Assembly (NCBI RefSeq): GCF_965363235.1
Contig: NC_134839.1
Coordinates: 56,573,560 to 56,637,559, forward strand
DNA length: 64,000 nt
Source: Mytilus galloprovincialis
Lineage: Eukaryota > Mollusca > Bivalvia > Mytilida > Mytilidae
Direction: 5' to 3'
Shown: piece by piece, positions 1 to 12,500 of the stretch
How the letters are laid out: each line of letters begins with the position of its first letter
Position numbering within the stretch: position 1 is the stretch's first letter
Position numbers and translations under genes: made by a program
The notes under the pieces: model-generated
The model's input: only the letters and a program-made list of their open reading frames with translations
Database searches by the model: none
What the model was told of the DNA's origin: nothing

Positions 1-561
1 ATAACGATGAAAGATAGGCGTAAAATACCAAAGGACTTTCAAACTCAATAAAGTCGAAAACAAAAAGCAATCGCAAAAACGAAAAACGAGGTAAAGACAA
101 AAACACTACACAACATAGAAAACTTAAGTCTGAGCAACAAGAACCCAACAAAAGATTGGGGTAATTTCAGGTGTTACAGACGGGTAAGCAGATCCTGCTC
201 AACAAGTGTCAACTGTTGTGTTTCTCATGTAAATACAATCCCGGTAATACGTCTAGATTGCTTGGTTAAATTTGAGGAAAAGAGGACGGAAATTAATTAA
301 GACAATTATAACATATTCGCTTTCGTCTGTCAAACAGATATTCCGAAACGTTCAAACAACTCGTGATGGCGTTTATATTTAAAATCTTACTTGTAAGGAG
401 CAGACTTCTTTCAATGAAATCCAGATAGGAAATACAAGCTCTGGAATATCGTACAAACTAGGAGATATCTATACTACTAAACGAGAAGACCTCATTCTGT
501 GTGTATCGTACAAACTAGGAGATATCTATACTACTAAACGAGAAGACCTCATTCTGTGTGT
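1..561 (-). mobile_element. Degenerate 3' part of a Penelope-like element
   Basis: Read on the plus strand, this matches the tail region of the better copy near 43.4-44.2 kb: CCAAAGGACTTTCAAACTC, the ACACTACACAACATAGAAAAC stretch, GGGTAAGCAGATCCTGCTC, then CAACTCGTGATGGCG and a stretch related to the end of the reverse-transcriptase frame (GATAGGAAATACAAGC). The element therefore runs on the minus strand, tail first on the plus strand. All frames are broken. A similar but uninterrupted copy lies near 21.7-22.4 kb. The family name rests on the RT motif seen in the related copies; the 3' tail could also be an independent repeat that travels with it. Confidence 0.6.
448..561. repeat. 57-bp tandem duplication (2 copies)
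   Basis: A unit starting ATCGTACAAACTAGGAG and ending CATTCTGTGTGT occurs twice head to tail with a period of 57 bp and no visible difference between copies. It lies in the reverse-transcriptase remnant, so it is a recent local duplication in dead sequence. Confidence 0.9.
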
Positions 562-837
562 CGCTTCTCTTCCTCCCACAAGAAATTAGTCATCATGCCT
601 CTGTGTCCTAAAGGTACAATGCATTGTCGCATTTGTCATCCTTGCGTATGATTATTCCGTTTGGGTTCTTTTGGGTGAAAAACGAAAATAAAGGTGTCCG
701 GATATTGTTTCCGTCATCGGAGAGACTTTTAAGTCATAAACAACTTATATTTAGAATTCTTAAATTGCAAGTAATTTACAAAGGTACTTGGGGACAATTA
801 TATTCACGAAGTTTAGTACATTAAAAAAATATACCAA

Positions 838-1414
838 TATAAATAAAGTGTGTTTGCTATTAACCTTCAATCCAAGTTAACTGTCCACGGCGGTCACTGA
901 TATAGAGAGTCTCTGTATATTGAAAAACGGTACTATTTATTCTGCCAAAGGCGACAATACTAACATTTTCTTAATTTACCACTTTTTATAAAAACCAGGA
1001 TAAAACAGTTATGTGTGGTGTTAGTACTTTATTATTCTGTTTTAAAAATTGAAGCCAAATAGTATCATGACCAACTTCAAACCGAGCTTGTGTATGTTAT
1101 CTATGCCACCGTCATTTTACATCAAATTTATGAAATTTTAAAAGTCTTTTCCAATAATTCTCTAGAAAGTATTTCAATAGGTTTCAAAATGTTTTTTGTA
1201 AATATACACACTGCAGTTATTCATAGATAAATAAAAAATATAGTGTAGCCTTACATCCAATCACAGCGCTCCTCATTTGACTTCCATCACTTGCCTTGGG
1301 TACACAAAACTCCAACCTAATGCTGGGAAAATGTAATAGTACCGTTTTTACCTATAATATATCAGTGGCCGTCGTGGCTGATTAATAGTAAATAGCAAAT
1401 ACACTTTACTTATA
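838..1414. mobile_element. Non-autonomous TIR element, probable TA target
   Basis: The left end TAAATAAAGTGTGTTTGCTA and the reverse complement of the right end, TAAGTAAAGTGTATTTGCTA, match. The similarity continues for about 100 bp with gaps, including CGGYCACTGATATA and AAAACGGTACTATT on both arms. TA flanks both sides, as in Tc1/mariner-type insertions. There is no transposase frame inside, so this is a MITE-like deletion derivative. The arms have diverged, so it is old. Confidence 0.65.
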
Positions 1415-1691
1415 GCATGTTTGTTCAAGCTATACAGGAAAACGCGAAAATATTTGAAATTAATTGAAAAAAAAAAAATATTGGATTTTGGAAAAAAAAG
1501 GGGGAGGGCTTAACAAATTGTGCTGTCCCAAAGTAACTATGATTTTTGATTCCCTTCCTGTAATTTTCCAGTCAAAATCTTTTATAAAAATTCTTCCTAC
1601 AACATTTTACATACTTTCAACCATGCTCTAAATGCCCGCGATTTCGTGGGTGTTTTGTCGTATAATCTATAATCAGACGCTACTTGATTAA

Positions 1692-1956
1692 TTAGACTAT
1701 TTACCGGATTTGTTATCACATAAGCAACACGACGGGTGCCGCATGTGGAGCAGGATCTGCTTACCCTTCCGGAGCACCTGAGATCACCCCTAGTTTTTTG
1801 GTGGGGTTCGTGTTGTTTATTCTTTAGTTTTCTATGTTGTGTCGTGTGTGCTGTTGTTTGTTTGTCTTTTTCATTTTTAGCCATGACGTTGTCAGTTTGT
1901 TTTAGATTTATGAGTTTGACTGTCCCTTTGGTATCTTTCGTCCCTCTTTTTGAATG
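1692..1956 (+). repeat. PLE-associated tail repeat, inverted relative to its neighbour
   Basis: This stretch is the reverse complement of the tail seen at 43.4-43.7 kb and 35.7-36.0 kb (ends in CTTTCGTCCCTCTTTT; contains GGAGCAGGATCTGCTTACCC and GGAGCACCTGAGATCACCCC). It abuts a minus-strand RT remnant directly, so the two pieces are head to head and cannot be one simple insertion. The open frames through it on both strands are by-products of this repeat. Confidence 0.75.
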
Positions 1957-2260
1957 ATACTTTCGAGAAAGGGTAAGTTCACAATTGGGAAGCTTAAATT
2001 ATCTATTGTGTTATAAAGTTGTGTTTTCAACCGACCCTTACTATCAATTTCCAGATATTGGTCAAGATATGAGGCTGTTATAACTGTATCTGTTGTATTC
2101 TTTTTTTTCAAGTTATATAAATCCGTTCAATCACGTCACTAATATTTTATTTATTCAGAGTGACGACATTATCTTTTATAACAAAACATGTAGTTATAGG
2201 ATAATGCAATCTTCTATCAAATTTTCCTATAAGCTTCTTTATTGAAACAATCCGCTAAAG
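1957..2260 (-). pseudogene. Penelope-like reverse transcriptase remnant
   Basis: The minus strand encodes a short stretch with DTVITASYLDQYLEIDSKGR and FPIVNLPFL, parallel to the segment after the YIDDVL motif in the 44-kb copy (TASYLD, GRLK, FPIVNFPFL). Beyond about 2110 the frame is lost, but nucleotide similarity continues (TTATTCAGAGTGACGACATTATC against the region encoding the catalytic aspartates). It is non-functional. The same remnant, without the interruption, is at about 22.2 kb. Confidence 0.6.
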
Positions 2261-2269
2261 CGCTCTGAA

Positions 2270-2500
2270 AACACAGAACTATCTAATTGTTATTTTTTAA
2301 TTCACAATCGTGCTTGTAACTAAATTTTTAACGGTACATAAGCTAAAATCTACTACTCAATTTGAATGAAATTCCATTAAATGACCAATTGCCGTGCCAC
2401 GCAAATGAAAAAAAGGATCTCATTATGATAGTGTGTATGCTAAGCGGTTTTGGAAACACAGCGTATCTACAAGTCACTAAACATTAAAAATAATGTAAAA
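2270..2500. repeat. Flank shared with 22.43-22.85 kb
   Basis: The two regions share many short blocks in the same order, for example AAAATCTACTACTC/CCGATTTGAAT, GTGTGTATGCTAAGC/GTCTGTATGCTAAGC, ACACAGCGTA and AAATCACTAAACATTAAAA. Both follow a minus-oriented PLE remnant. This suggests that the locus was duplicated after the element had inserted; alternatively the flank is more PLE sequence that has degraded beyond recognition. Confidence 0.5.
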
Positions 2501-2690
2501 TAAGTAGATTTGGTGCTCATGAACTTCTTTTTAAATTCGAAATAGTATTTTTGTTTATTCTCTCCAAAGCGAGTTTGTTTTTTTGCAAATAATCCATCAA
2601 TGCGTTATTTTTAGATATCTTTTCGCAGTTAATACGCCATTCCATAAATTATTGACACAAACAATTTGCTGTATACCATAAATGCTATGA

Positions 2691-3010
2691 AGACCAAGGC
2701 ATTTTATGAAAGAAAAACATCAGGGGATGACAAACTCATTTATCACAATTAAAAATAGAAAGTAAACAAAATATTCGAATACAATCACAACTGAAAGGTC
2801 AAATATTTACAAATACAGTCACAGCTAAAATAAAATATTGAAGAAACAAACAGCAATCTACGAAGCAATAAATTAAAAAAAAAAAACTAAGGTTACCTGC
2901 TAAACTTGTCACACCTGTCACAAAGACCAAGGCATTTTTTGACAGAAATATTTGATAGTATTCAGGAGAAGACAAACTTATTGATCACAATTAAAAATAG
3001 ATAGGAAGGA
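2691..3010. repeat. Imperfect direct repeat, period about 234 bp
   Basis: AAGACCAAGGCATTTTWTGA followed by GACAAACTYATT and ATCACAATTAAAAATAGA occurs near 2691-2775 and again near 2924-3002. Spacer sequence is AT-rich and otherwise featureless. Confidence 0.7.
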
Positions 3011-3194
3011 AAAAAATATCAAACTGCAATCACAACACAAAAGTCAGTAACTGCTAGCAGTCTTTTATAATGGATTATTGTCATATACTAATTTTTTTTA
3101 AAACTTAATTTGACATCGGACTCGAACTTTTTTTAAACTGAGTTGTACTGATGTGTGTTTTTTCTACATTGGCTAGAGGTATAGAGGGAGATCT

Positions 3195-3372
3195 AAGATC
3201 TCCCTAACAGTTTTAACCTCGCCGTATGTTTGCGCCTGTCCAAAGTCTGGACTATCTGGACGTTGTTAGTCTTGTATGATTTTTTATTTTAATTCATTTA
3301 TATGTTTAAGAGTTTAGTATGACGTCCATTATTACTGAACTAGTACGCATATTTATTTAGGGGCCAGCTGAA
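3195..3372 (+). repeat. Dispersed repeat (GGGGCCAGCTGAAG family), truncated
   Basis: It contains GTTAGTCTTGTATGAT, GAGTTTAGTATGACGTCC, ATTATTACTGAACTAGTA and AGGGGCCAGCTGAAG, all shared with 17.32-17.51 kb (plus) and with the long copy at 63.1-63.6 kb (minus). It stops within GGGGCCAGCTGAAG, where PLE reverse-transcriptase sequence begins. Confidence 0.75.
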
Positions 3373-3377
3373 GCTGT

Positions 3378-4029
3378 TTGGAAATGTCTAGTCTTGATAG
3401 ATTCATGTACGAAACAGTCAAATATGACAACATATTTGTTGAGTTTGGAGGTAGACTTTTTCAACAAATTGTCGGCATTCCTATGGGAACGAACTGCGCG
3501 CCTCTCCTTGCTGACCTCTTCTTATTTTCATATGAATCGGAGTTCCTTCAGACACTTGTCAAAAACAATAAGATCAAAGAAGCCAGGTTATTTAATTTCA
3601 CTTTCAGATAATTGATGATGTTCTTTCCATTAACAATCCGAACTTTTCTGATTGGGTTCCATTAATATATCCACCAGAACTAGAAATTAAAGAGACAACA
3701 GACACGGCTTCCTCCGCCTCATAGTCATCTTAGTACCATAATCTATGACAAACGAGACGATTTTGATTTTGAAATTATCAATTTCCCCCACCTTAGTAGC
3801 AATATACCAACTTCACCTGCATATGGAATATATATTTCCCAACTTATTCCGTATTCAAGAGCTTGCAGCTCCTACTCAGACTTTGTAAAACGTCACCAGT
3901 GTCTTAGCCGAAAATTGATGAACCAGGGGTATGACAAAGAACGTCTCGTCCTTTTTCTAAAATAGTTCATCGGAAGGTACCCAGAACTTGTTGATAAATA
4001 TTCCGTATCAAACTCACAAATAATACACG
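3378..4029 (+). pseudogene. Penelope-like reverse transcriptase, frameshifted
   Basis: The first frame reads FGGRLFQQIVGIPMGT...APLLADLFLF, the conserved palm segment of Penelope-like RTs (Q..GIPMG...P). It ends at a stop just before the catalytic motif. The IDDVL motif follows in another frame, consistent with loss of one base near 3610. Later frames give SPAYGIYISQLIPYSRAC and a C-terminal RYPELVDKYSVS, with a further stop near 3963. The N-terminal third of the RT is missing. It is a dead copy of the same family as at 43.4-44.8 kb; by eye the two proteins share about half of their residues over the aligned part. Confidence 0.7.
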
Positions 4030-4155
4030 ATGGTCTTGAAGTATAGATTTTGCGTACTGACGTTGTTTATCATCTTAATAACGTGTTATATATTATTCTT
4101 TTTATTTGTCTTTATTAATATTACCTTTACTGTTAAGTCTGTTTTTTTGAGATAT

Positions 4156-4370
4156 CCTTTTGACGTAACTCTGTGCTTATGTATCCCATCATACTTTGAA
4201 AAACAAAATTATTTTATGATGTGACTCTGTACCTATTTATCTTGTCATACTTTAAATGACAAAATTATTTTATTTATTAATATTACTTTTACGGTTAACC
4301 CACCCCCCTTTTTTCTGATATACATTTGACGTGACTCTGTACTTATGTATCCCGTCATACTTTGAACCAA
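4156..4370 (+). repeat. Three short repeats of a TGACGTRACTCTGT motif block
   Basis: Blocks of about 50 bp with GTRACTCTGTRCYTATKTAT, a YGTCATACTTTRAA segment and then an ACAAAATTATTTTAT segment occur near 4157, 4218 and 4324 (the last lacks the ACAAAATT part). A related block (TTGCGTGACTACATCACGTC, CATACTTTGAACGACAAAAT) sits just beyond the far end of the satellite at 13.93-13.98 kb. These blocks bracket the whole hairpin/satellite region. Confidence 0.65.
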
Positions 4371-4379
4371 ACTATTATT

Positions 4380-4694
4380 AGGTCTTTCCACCTTTCCGTG
4401 GAAAGACCTATTGATTTTGTTCTGATTATTATTAGGTCTTTCCACCTTTCCGTGGAAAGACCTATAGGTTTTGTTCTGATTATTAGGTCTTTCCACCTTT
4501 CCGTGGAAAGACCTATAGGTTTTGTTCTGATTATTATTATTATTATTATTATTATTAGGTCTTTCCACTTTTCCGTGGAAAGACCTATAGGTTTTGTTCT
4601 GATTATTATTATTAGGTCTTTCCACCTTTCCGTGGAAAGACCTATTGAATTTGTTCTGATTATTAGGTCTTTCAACCTTTCAGTTGAAAGACCT
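4380..4694. repeat. Array of six 30-bp hairpins with ATT microsatellite spacers
   Basis: Six copies of AGGTCTTTCCAC, a 6-nt loop and GTGGAAAGACCT start at 4380, 4434, 4485, 4557, 4614 and 4665. Each is followed by TAT(A/T)GRTTTTGTTCTGATT-type sequence and a variable (ATT)n run. Each hairpin has a 12-bp perfect stem. The sixth copy has AGGTCTTTCAAC and GTTGAAAGACCT, so both sides of the stem changed together. The long open frames on both strands here are by-products of the repeat and do not look like genes. Confidence 0.95.
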
Positions 4695-6491
4695 ATTGTT
4701 TTTGTTCTGATTATTATTTTTTTTTTCTTCCGCCAATTTTTTTTTCCTTCACTGTTTTTTTGTTTGGCAAGATGTCGCTTAGATATATGGTATATGATAT
4801 GGAACAGTTGATACGCTTCTGAAACTGACACCGTGTAACAAAAAACTGTACCTTGTAAGAGTTATCTCCCCGAACACTGTTTTTCTTGTGGCCACTACTC
4901 CTTCGCAACCGTATAAGAAACCGACAATTTTATTTTTCCAAATTGCTCGTTATATCCTTAGGATGTTCTGTTTCATTTCAACCGAAGCTATCCGGAGACT
5001 CCATATGAGAGTTATCCCCCCTTTTATATATGATATCAGTGATATGCATTTCTAACTGGTAAACTATAAGTGATAGAGACCTAGGGTCTTTTGATTTAAG
5101 ATCCTTGGTCCAAAAAAATGAAAATTAGGTCAAGGTCAAAGGTCAAGGTCAAATTCTAAATTTTGATTTTGGCTTATTTTCACCTTTTTTCATTAACCTT
5201 ATAAGATATCGACAATTTTTTTTTACTAAATTGTTAGTTGCGACATGTCGTAACTTATAAATTTTGGTTGCAAGGGTGCGTAAACAATAAAAGGGAGTTT
5301 TCGCCCCTCTTATATTAAGAATTATGCGTAAAGTGATTTTTCTCATGAACCATACATACTAAGGAACTAGTGTCTTTTTATTTGAGATGTTTAGTCTATG
5401 ACCTTGAAATTGAGGTCAAGGTCATAGGTTAATTGGACGTTCTAGATTTTGACCTTTGCTTAAAATTCATATTTATACATCATTAAGCCATAGGAACTGA
5501 CATTTTCAACTGAATTTTAATATTTTCATATCTAAATAGATCCTTATTGGTTGAAAGACCTTCAATTGTTCTTTGAACAATTGGTTTTTAATTATTTTTT
5601 TTTTTTTTTTTTCTTCCGCCAACTTTTTTTTCCTTCGCTGTTTTTTTGTTTCACAAGATGTCGCTTAGATATTTGGTATATGATATCGAACACTTAATGC
5701 GCTTCTGAAACTGACACCGCGTAACAAAAACCTTTACCTTGTAAGAGTTATCTCCCCAAACACTGTTTTTCTTGTGGCCACTACTACTTCGCAACCGTAT
5801 TAGAAACCGACAAATTTATTTGTCCAAATTGCTCGTTATATCCTTAGGATGTTCTGTTTCATTTCAACGGAAGCTATCCGGAGACTCCATATGAGAGTTA
5901 TCCCCCCTTTTATATATGATATCAGTGATATGCATTTCTAACTGGTAAACTATAAGTGATAGAGACCTAGGGTCTTTTGATTTAAGATCCTTGGTCCAAA
6001 AAAATGAAAATTAGGTCAAGGTCAAAGGTCAAGGTCAAATTCTTAATTTTGATTTTGGCTTATTTTCACCTTTTTTCATTAACCTTATAAGATATCGACA
6101 ATTTTTTTTTACTAAATTGTTAGTTGCGACATGTCGTAACTTATAAATTTTGGTTGCGAGGGTGCGTAAACAATAAAAGGGAGTTTTCGCCCCTCTTATA
6201 TTAAGAATTATGCGTAAAGTGATTTTACTCATGAACCATACATATTAAGGAACTAGTGTCTTTTTATTTGAGATGTTTAGTCTATGACCTTGAAATTGAG
6301 GTCAAGGTCATAGGTTAATTGTACGTTCTAGATTTTGACCTTTGCTTAAAATTCCTATTGATACATCATTAAGCCATAGGAACTGACATTTTCAACTGAA
6401 TTTTAATATTTTCATATCTAAATAGATCCTTATTGGTTGAAAGACCTTCAATTGTTCTTTGAACAATTGGTTTTTAATTATTATTATTATT

Positions 6492-6584
6492 AGGTCTTTC
6501 CACTTTTCCGTGGAAAGACCTATAGGTTTTGTTCTGATTATTATTATTATTATTAGGTCTTTCCACTTTTCCGTGGAAAGACCT
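6492..6584. repeat. Two more 30-bp hairpins inside the satellite
   Basis: AGGTCTTTCCAC-loop-GTGGAAAGACCT occurs at 6492 and 6555 with (ATT)n spacers, at the junction between the 2nd and 3rd satellite units. The loops read TTTTCC, one base different from most loops of the 4.4-kb array. Confidence 0.95.
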
Positions 6585-9500
6585 ATTGATTTTGTTCTGA
6601 TTATTATTATTTTTCTTCTTCCGCCTAAATTTTTTTCTTGCGTAGTTTTGTTGTTTCATAAGATGTCGCTTAGATATTTGAAATATGATATTGTATAGTT
6701 TATACGCTTTAAAAATTTACAACCGCGTAACAAAATACTTTACGTTGTAAGAGTTATCTCCCCAAACACTGTTTTTCTTGTGGCCACTACTCCTTCGCAA
6801 CCGTAAAAGATTACGACAAAATTATTTTACCTAATTGCTCTTTACATCATCAGGATTAGGATATTCATTTGGACCGAAGCTTTACGGAAACTCCATATGA
6901 GAGTTATTCCCCCTTTTCCATTTGAATTAAGTATTATGCATTTCTAAATGGTAAACCATAATTGATAGAGACCTAGGGTATTTTGATTTGAGATCCTTGG
7001 TCCCAAAAAATGAAAATGAGGTCAAGGTCAAAGTTCAAGGTCATATTCTAAATTTTGATTTTGGCTTATTTTCACTTCTTTTCAAATACCGTATGACATA
7101 TTGACAAATAATTTTTCATAAATTGTAAGTTGCAACATGTCCTTACTTGTATATTTTGGTTGAAAGGGTGTGCATACATGAAATGGGAGTTTTTGTCCAT
7201 CTTACATTTAGAATTATGCATAAAGTGATATTACTCATTAACCAAACATGTTAAAGACCTAGGGTCTTTTGATTTAAGGTCCTTGGTTTGTGACCTTGAA
7301 ATTTAGGTCAAGGTCATCAGGTTAATACGACGTTCTAGATTTTGACCTTTGCTTTAAATTCATATAAATACATCATAAAGCCATAGGAACTAATATTTTC
7401 AACTGATTTTTTATATTTCAATATCAAAATAGATCTTTACTAGTGGAAAGACCTACAATTGTTCTCTGAACAATTGGTTTTTAATTATTATTATTATTTT
7501 TTTTTTTTTTTCTTCCGCCTAATTTTTTTTCTTGCGTAGTATTGTTGTTTAATAAGTTGTCGCTTAGATATTTGGAATATGATATCGTATAGTTTATACG
7601 CTTTAAAAATTTACAACCGCATAACAAAATACTTTACGTTGTAAGAGTTATCTCCCCGAACACTGTTTTTCTTGTGGCCACTACTCCTTCGCAACCGTAA
7701 AAGATTCTGACAAATTTATTTTACCAAATTGCTCGTTACTTCTTCAAGATTAGGATATTCATTTGGACCGAAGCTATCCGGAGACTCCATATGAGAGTTA
7801 TTTCCCCTTCTGCATTTGATATAAGTGATATGCGTTTCTAACTGGTAAACCATCAGTGATATAGGCCTAGGGTCTTTGGATTTAAGTTCCTTGGTCCAAA
7901 AAAATGAAAATAAGGTCAAGGTCAAAGGTGAAGGTCATATTCTAAATTTTGATTTTGGCTTATTTTCTCTTATTTTCAACAACCGTGAAAGATATTGAGG
8001 AATTATTTTTACTAAATTGTGAGTTGCGACATGTTGTAACTTATAAATTTTGGTTGGAAGGGTGCGTAAACAATAAATGAGAGTTTTCGCCCATCTTATA
8101 TTTAAAATCATGCCTAAAGTGATATAACTCATTAACCATACATATTACAGACCTAGGGTCTTTTTATTTGAGGTCCTTGATTGGTGACCTTGAAATTGAG
8201 GTCAAGGTCAAAGGTTAATAGGACGTTCTAGATTTTGACCTTTGCTTTAAATTCATATTTATACATTATAAAATCATAGGAACTGACATTTTAGATTGAT
8301 TTTTAATATTTTGATAATAAAATAGATCTTTACTTGTGGAAAGACCTTCAATTGTTCTTTGAACAATTGGTTTTTAATTATTATTATTTTTATTTTTTTT
8401 CTTCCGCCAACTTTTTTTTCCTTCGCTGTTTTTTTGTTTCACAAGATGTCGCTTAGATATTTGGTATATGATATCGAACAGTTAATGCGCTTTTGAAACT
8501 GACACCGTGTAACAAAAACCTTTACCTTGTAAGAGTTATCTCCCCGAACACTGATTTTCTTGTGGCCACTAAGGCTTTGCAACCGTATAAGAAACTGACA
8601 AATTTATTTTTCCAAATTGATCGTTATATCCTCAGGATGTTCTGTTTCATTTTGACCGAAGCTATCCGGAGACTCCATATGAGAGTTATCCCCCCTTTTA
8701 TATATGATATCAGTGATATGCATTTCTAGCTAGTAAACCATAAGTGATAGAGACCTAGGGTCTTTTGATTTAAGATCCTTGGTCCAAAAAAATGAAAATT
8801 AGGTCAAGGTCAAAGGTCAAGGTCAAATTTTAAATTTTGATTTTGGCTTATTTTCACTTATTCTCGTTAACTTTATAAGATTTCGACAAATTCTTTTTAC
8901 TAAATTGTTAGTTGCGACATGTCGTAACTTAAAATTTTTGATTGGAAGGGTGCGTAGACAATAAAAGGGAGTTTTTGCCCCTCTTATATTTAGAATTATG
9001 CATAAAGTGATATTACTCATGAACCATACATACTACCGACCTAGGGTCTTTTGATTTGGAATCCTTGGTTTATGACCTTGAAATTGGGGTCAAGGTCATA
9101 GGTTAATTGGACGTTCTAGATTTTGACCTTTGCACGAAATTCATATTTTCATATCATAAAGCCATAGCAACTGACATTTTCAACTGAATCTTAATATTTT
9201 CATATCAAAATAGATCCTTATTGGTTGAAAGACCTTCAATTGTTCTTTGAACAATTGGTTTTTAATTATTATTTTTTTTTTTTTTTTTTTCTTCCGCCTA
9301 ATTTTTTTCTTGCGTAGTATTGATGTTTCAAAAGATGTCGCTTAGATATTTGGAATATGATATTGTAAAGTGTATGCGCTTTTAAAACTGACAACTGCGT
9401 TACCAAATACTTTGCGTTGTAAGAGTTATCTCCCCAAACACTGTTTTTCTTGTGGCCACTACTCCTTCGCAACCGTAAAAGATTACGACAAATTTATTTT

Positions 9501-12500
9501 ACCAAATTGCTCGTTACATCTTCAGGATTAGGCAATTCATTTGGACCGAAGTTTTCCAGAGACTCCATATGAGAGTTATTTCCCCTTATGTAAATGATAT
9601 AAGTAATATGCATTTCTAACTGGTAAACCATAAGTGATAGAGACCTAGGGTCTTCAGATTTGAGGTCCTTGGTCCTAAAAAATGAAAATGAGGTCAAGGT
9701 CAAAGGTCAAGGTCATGTTCTAAATTTTGATTTTTGCTTATTTTCACTGATTTTCAAATACCGTATGACATATCGACAAATAATTTTTCATAAATTGTTA
9801 GTTGCGACATGTCCTTACTTGTATATTTTGGGTGAAAGGGTGCGCAGACTATAAATGGGAGTTTTTGCCCATCTTATATTTAGGTTTACCCGTAAAGTGA
9901 ATTACTCTTTAACCAAACATATTAAAGACCTAGGGTCTTTTGATTTAAGATCCTTGATTTGTGACCTTGAAATTGAGGTCAAGGTCATAGATTAATAGGA
10001 CGTTCTAGATTTTGACCTTTGCTTTAAATTGATATTAATACATCATAAAGCCATAGGAACTAACATTTTAAACTGATTTTTCATATTTCAATATCAAAAT
10101 AGATCTTTACTAGTGGAAAGACCTTCAATTGTTCTCTGAACAATTGGTTTTTAATTATTATTATTATTATTTTTTTTTTTCTTCCGCCTAATTTTTTTCT
10201 TGCGTAGTATTGATGTTTCAAAAGATGTCGCTTAGATATTTGGAATATGATATCGTATAGTTTATACGCTTTAAAAATTTACAACCACGTAACAAAATAC
10301 TTTACGTTATAAGAGTTATCTCCCCAAACACTGTTTTTCTTGTGGCCACTACTCCTTCGCAACCAAAAAAGATTACGACAAATTTATTTTACCAAATTGC
10401 TCGTTACTTCTTCAGGATTAGGATATTCATTTGAACCGAAGCTATCCGGAGACTCCATATGAGAGTTATTTACCCTTATGCATATGATATAAGTGATATG
10501 TGTTTCTAACTGGTAAACCATCAGTGATATAGGCCTAGGGTCTTTGGATTTAAGTTCCTTGGTCCAAAAAAATGAAAATAAGGTCAAGGTCAAAGGTCAA
10601 GGTCATATTCTAAATTTTGATTTTGGCTTATTTTCTCTTATTTTCAACAACCGTGAAAGATATTGACAAATTTTTTTACTAAATGGTGAGTTGCGACATG
10701 TTGTAACTTATAAATTTTGGTTGGAAGGGTGCGTAATCAATAAATGAGAGTTTTCGCCCATCTTATATTTAAAATCATGCCTAAAGTGATATAACTCATT
10801 AACCATACATATTACAGACCAAGGGTCTTTTTATTTGAGGTCCTTGGTTGGTGACCTTGAAATTGAGCTCAAGGTCAAAGGTTAATAGGACGTTCTAGAT
10901 TTTGACCTTTGCTTTAAATTCATATTTATACATTATAAAGTCATAGGAACTGACATTTTAGATTGATTTTTAATATTTTGATAATAAAATAGATCTTTAC
11001 TTGTGGAAAGACCTTCAATTGTTCTTTGAACAATTGGTTTTTAATTATTTTTTTTTTTTTCTTCCGCCTAATTTTTTTCTTGCGTAGTATTGATGTTTCA
11101 AAAGATGTCGCTTAGATATTTGGAATTTGAAATCGTACAGTTTATACGCTTTAAAAATTTACAACTGCGTCACAAAATACTTTACGTTGTAAGAGTTATC
11201 TCCCCAAACACTGTTTTTCTTGTGGCCACTACTTCTTCGCAACCGTTAAAGATTTTGACAAATTTATTTTACCAAATTGCTTGTTACATCTTCAGGATTA
11301 GGTTATTCATTTGGACCGAAGCTTTACGGAGACTCCATATGAGAGTTATTCCCCCTTTTCCATTTAATTAAGTGATATGCATTTCTAAATGGTAAAACAT
11401 AAGTGATAAAGACATAGGGTCTTTAGATTTGAGGTCCTTGGTCCAAAAAAATAAAAATGAGGTCAAGGTCAAAGGTCAAGGTCATATTCTAAATTTTGAT
11501 TTTGGCTTATTTTCATTTATTTTCAAATACCTTATGACATATCGACAAATAATTTTTCATTAATTGTTAGTTGCGACATGTCCTTACTTGTATATTTTGG
11601 TTAAAAGGGTGCGCAGACAATAAATGGGAGTTTTTGCCCATCTTACATTTAGAATTACGTGTAAAGTGATATTACTCATAAACCAAACATATTAAAGACC
11701 TAGGGTCTTTTGATTTAAGGTCCTTGGTTTGTGACCTTGAAGTTGAGGTCAAGGTCATAGGTTAATATGAAGTTCTAGATTTTGACCTTTGCTTTAAATT
11801 CATATAAATACATCATAAAGCCATAGGAACTAACATTTTAAACTGATTTTTCATATTTCAATATCAAAATAGATCTTTACTAGTGGAAAGACCTACAATT
11901 GTTCTCTGAACAATTGGTTTTTAATTATTATTTTTCTTCTTCCGCCTAAATATTTTTCTTGCGTAGTTTTGTTGTTTCAAAAGATGTCGCTTAGATATTT
12001 AGAATATGAAATCATATAGTTTATACGCTTTAAAAATTTACAACTGCGTCACAAAATACTTTTCGTTGTAAGAGTTATCTCCCCAAACACTGTTTTTCTT
12101 GTGGCCACTACTCCTTCGCAACCGTCAAAGATTACGACAAATATATTTTACCAAATTGCTCGTTACTTCTTCAGGATTAGGATATTTATTTGGAATGAAG
12201 CCATTCGGAGATTCCATATGAGAGTTATTTCCCCTTATGTATGTGATATAAGTGATATGCGTTTCTAACTGGTAAACCATCAGTGATATAGGCCTAGGGT
12301 CTTTGGACATAAGTTTCTTGGTCCAAAAAAATGAAAATAAGGTCAAGGTCAAAGGTCAAGGTCATATTCTAAATTTTGATTTTGGCTTATTTTCTCTTAT
12401 TTTCAACAACCGTGAAAGATATTGACAAATTATTTTTACTAAATTGTGAGTTGCGACATGTTGTAACTTATAAATTTTGGTTGGAAGGGTGCGTAAACAA

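Noticed and set aside
4245..4831. Overlapping open frames of 126-158 codons on both strands of the hairpin array (Asn-, Ile- or Arg/Thr-rich repeats)
   Set aside because: They follow the repeat period exactly and are open in several frames at once because ATT/AAT spacers lack stops; composition is that of the repeat, with no domain.
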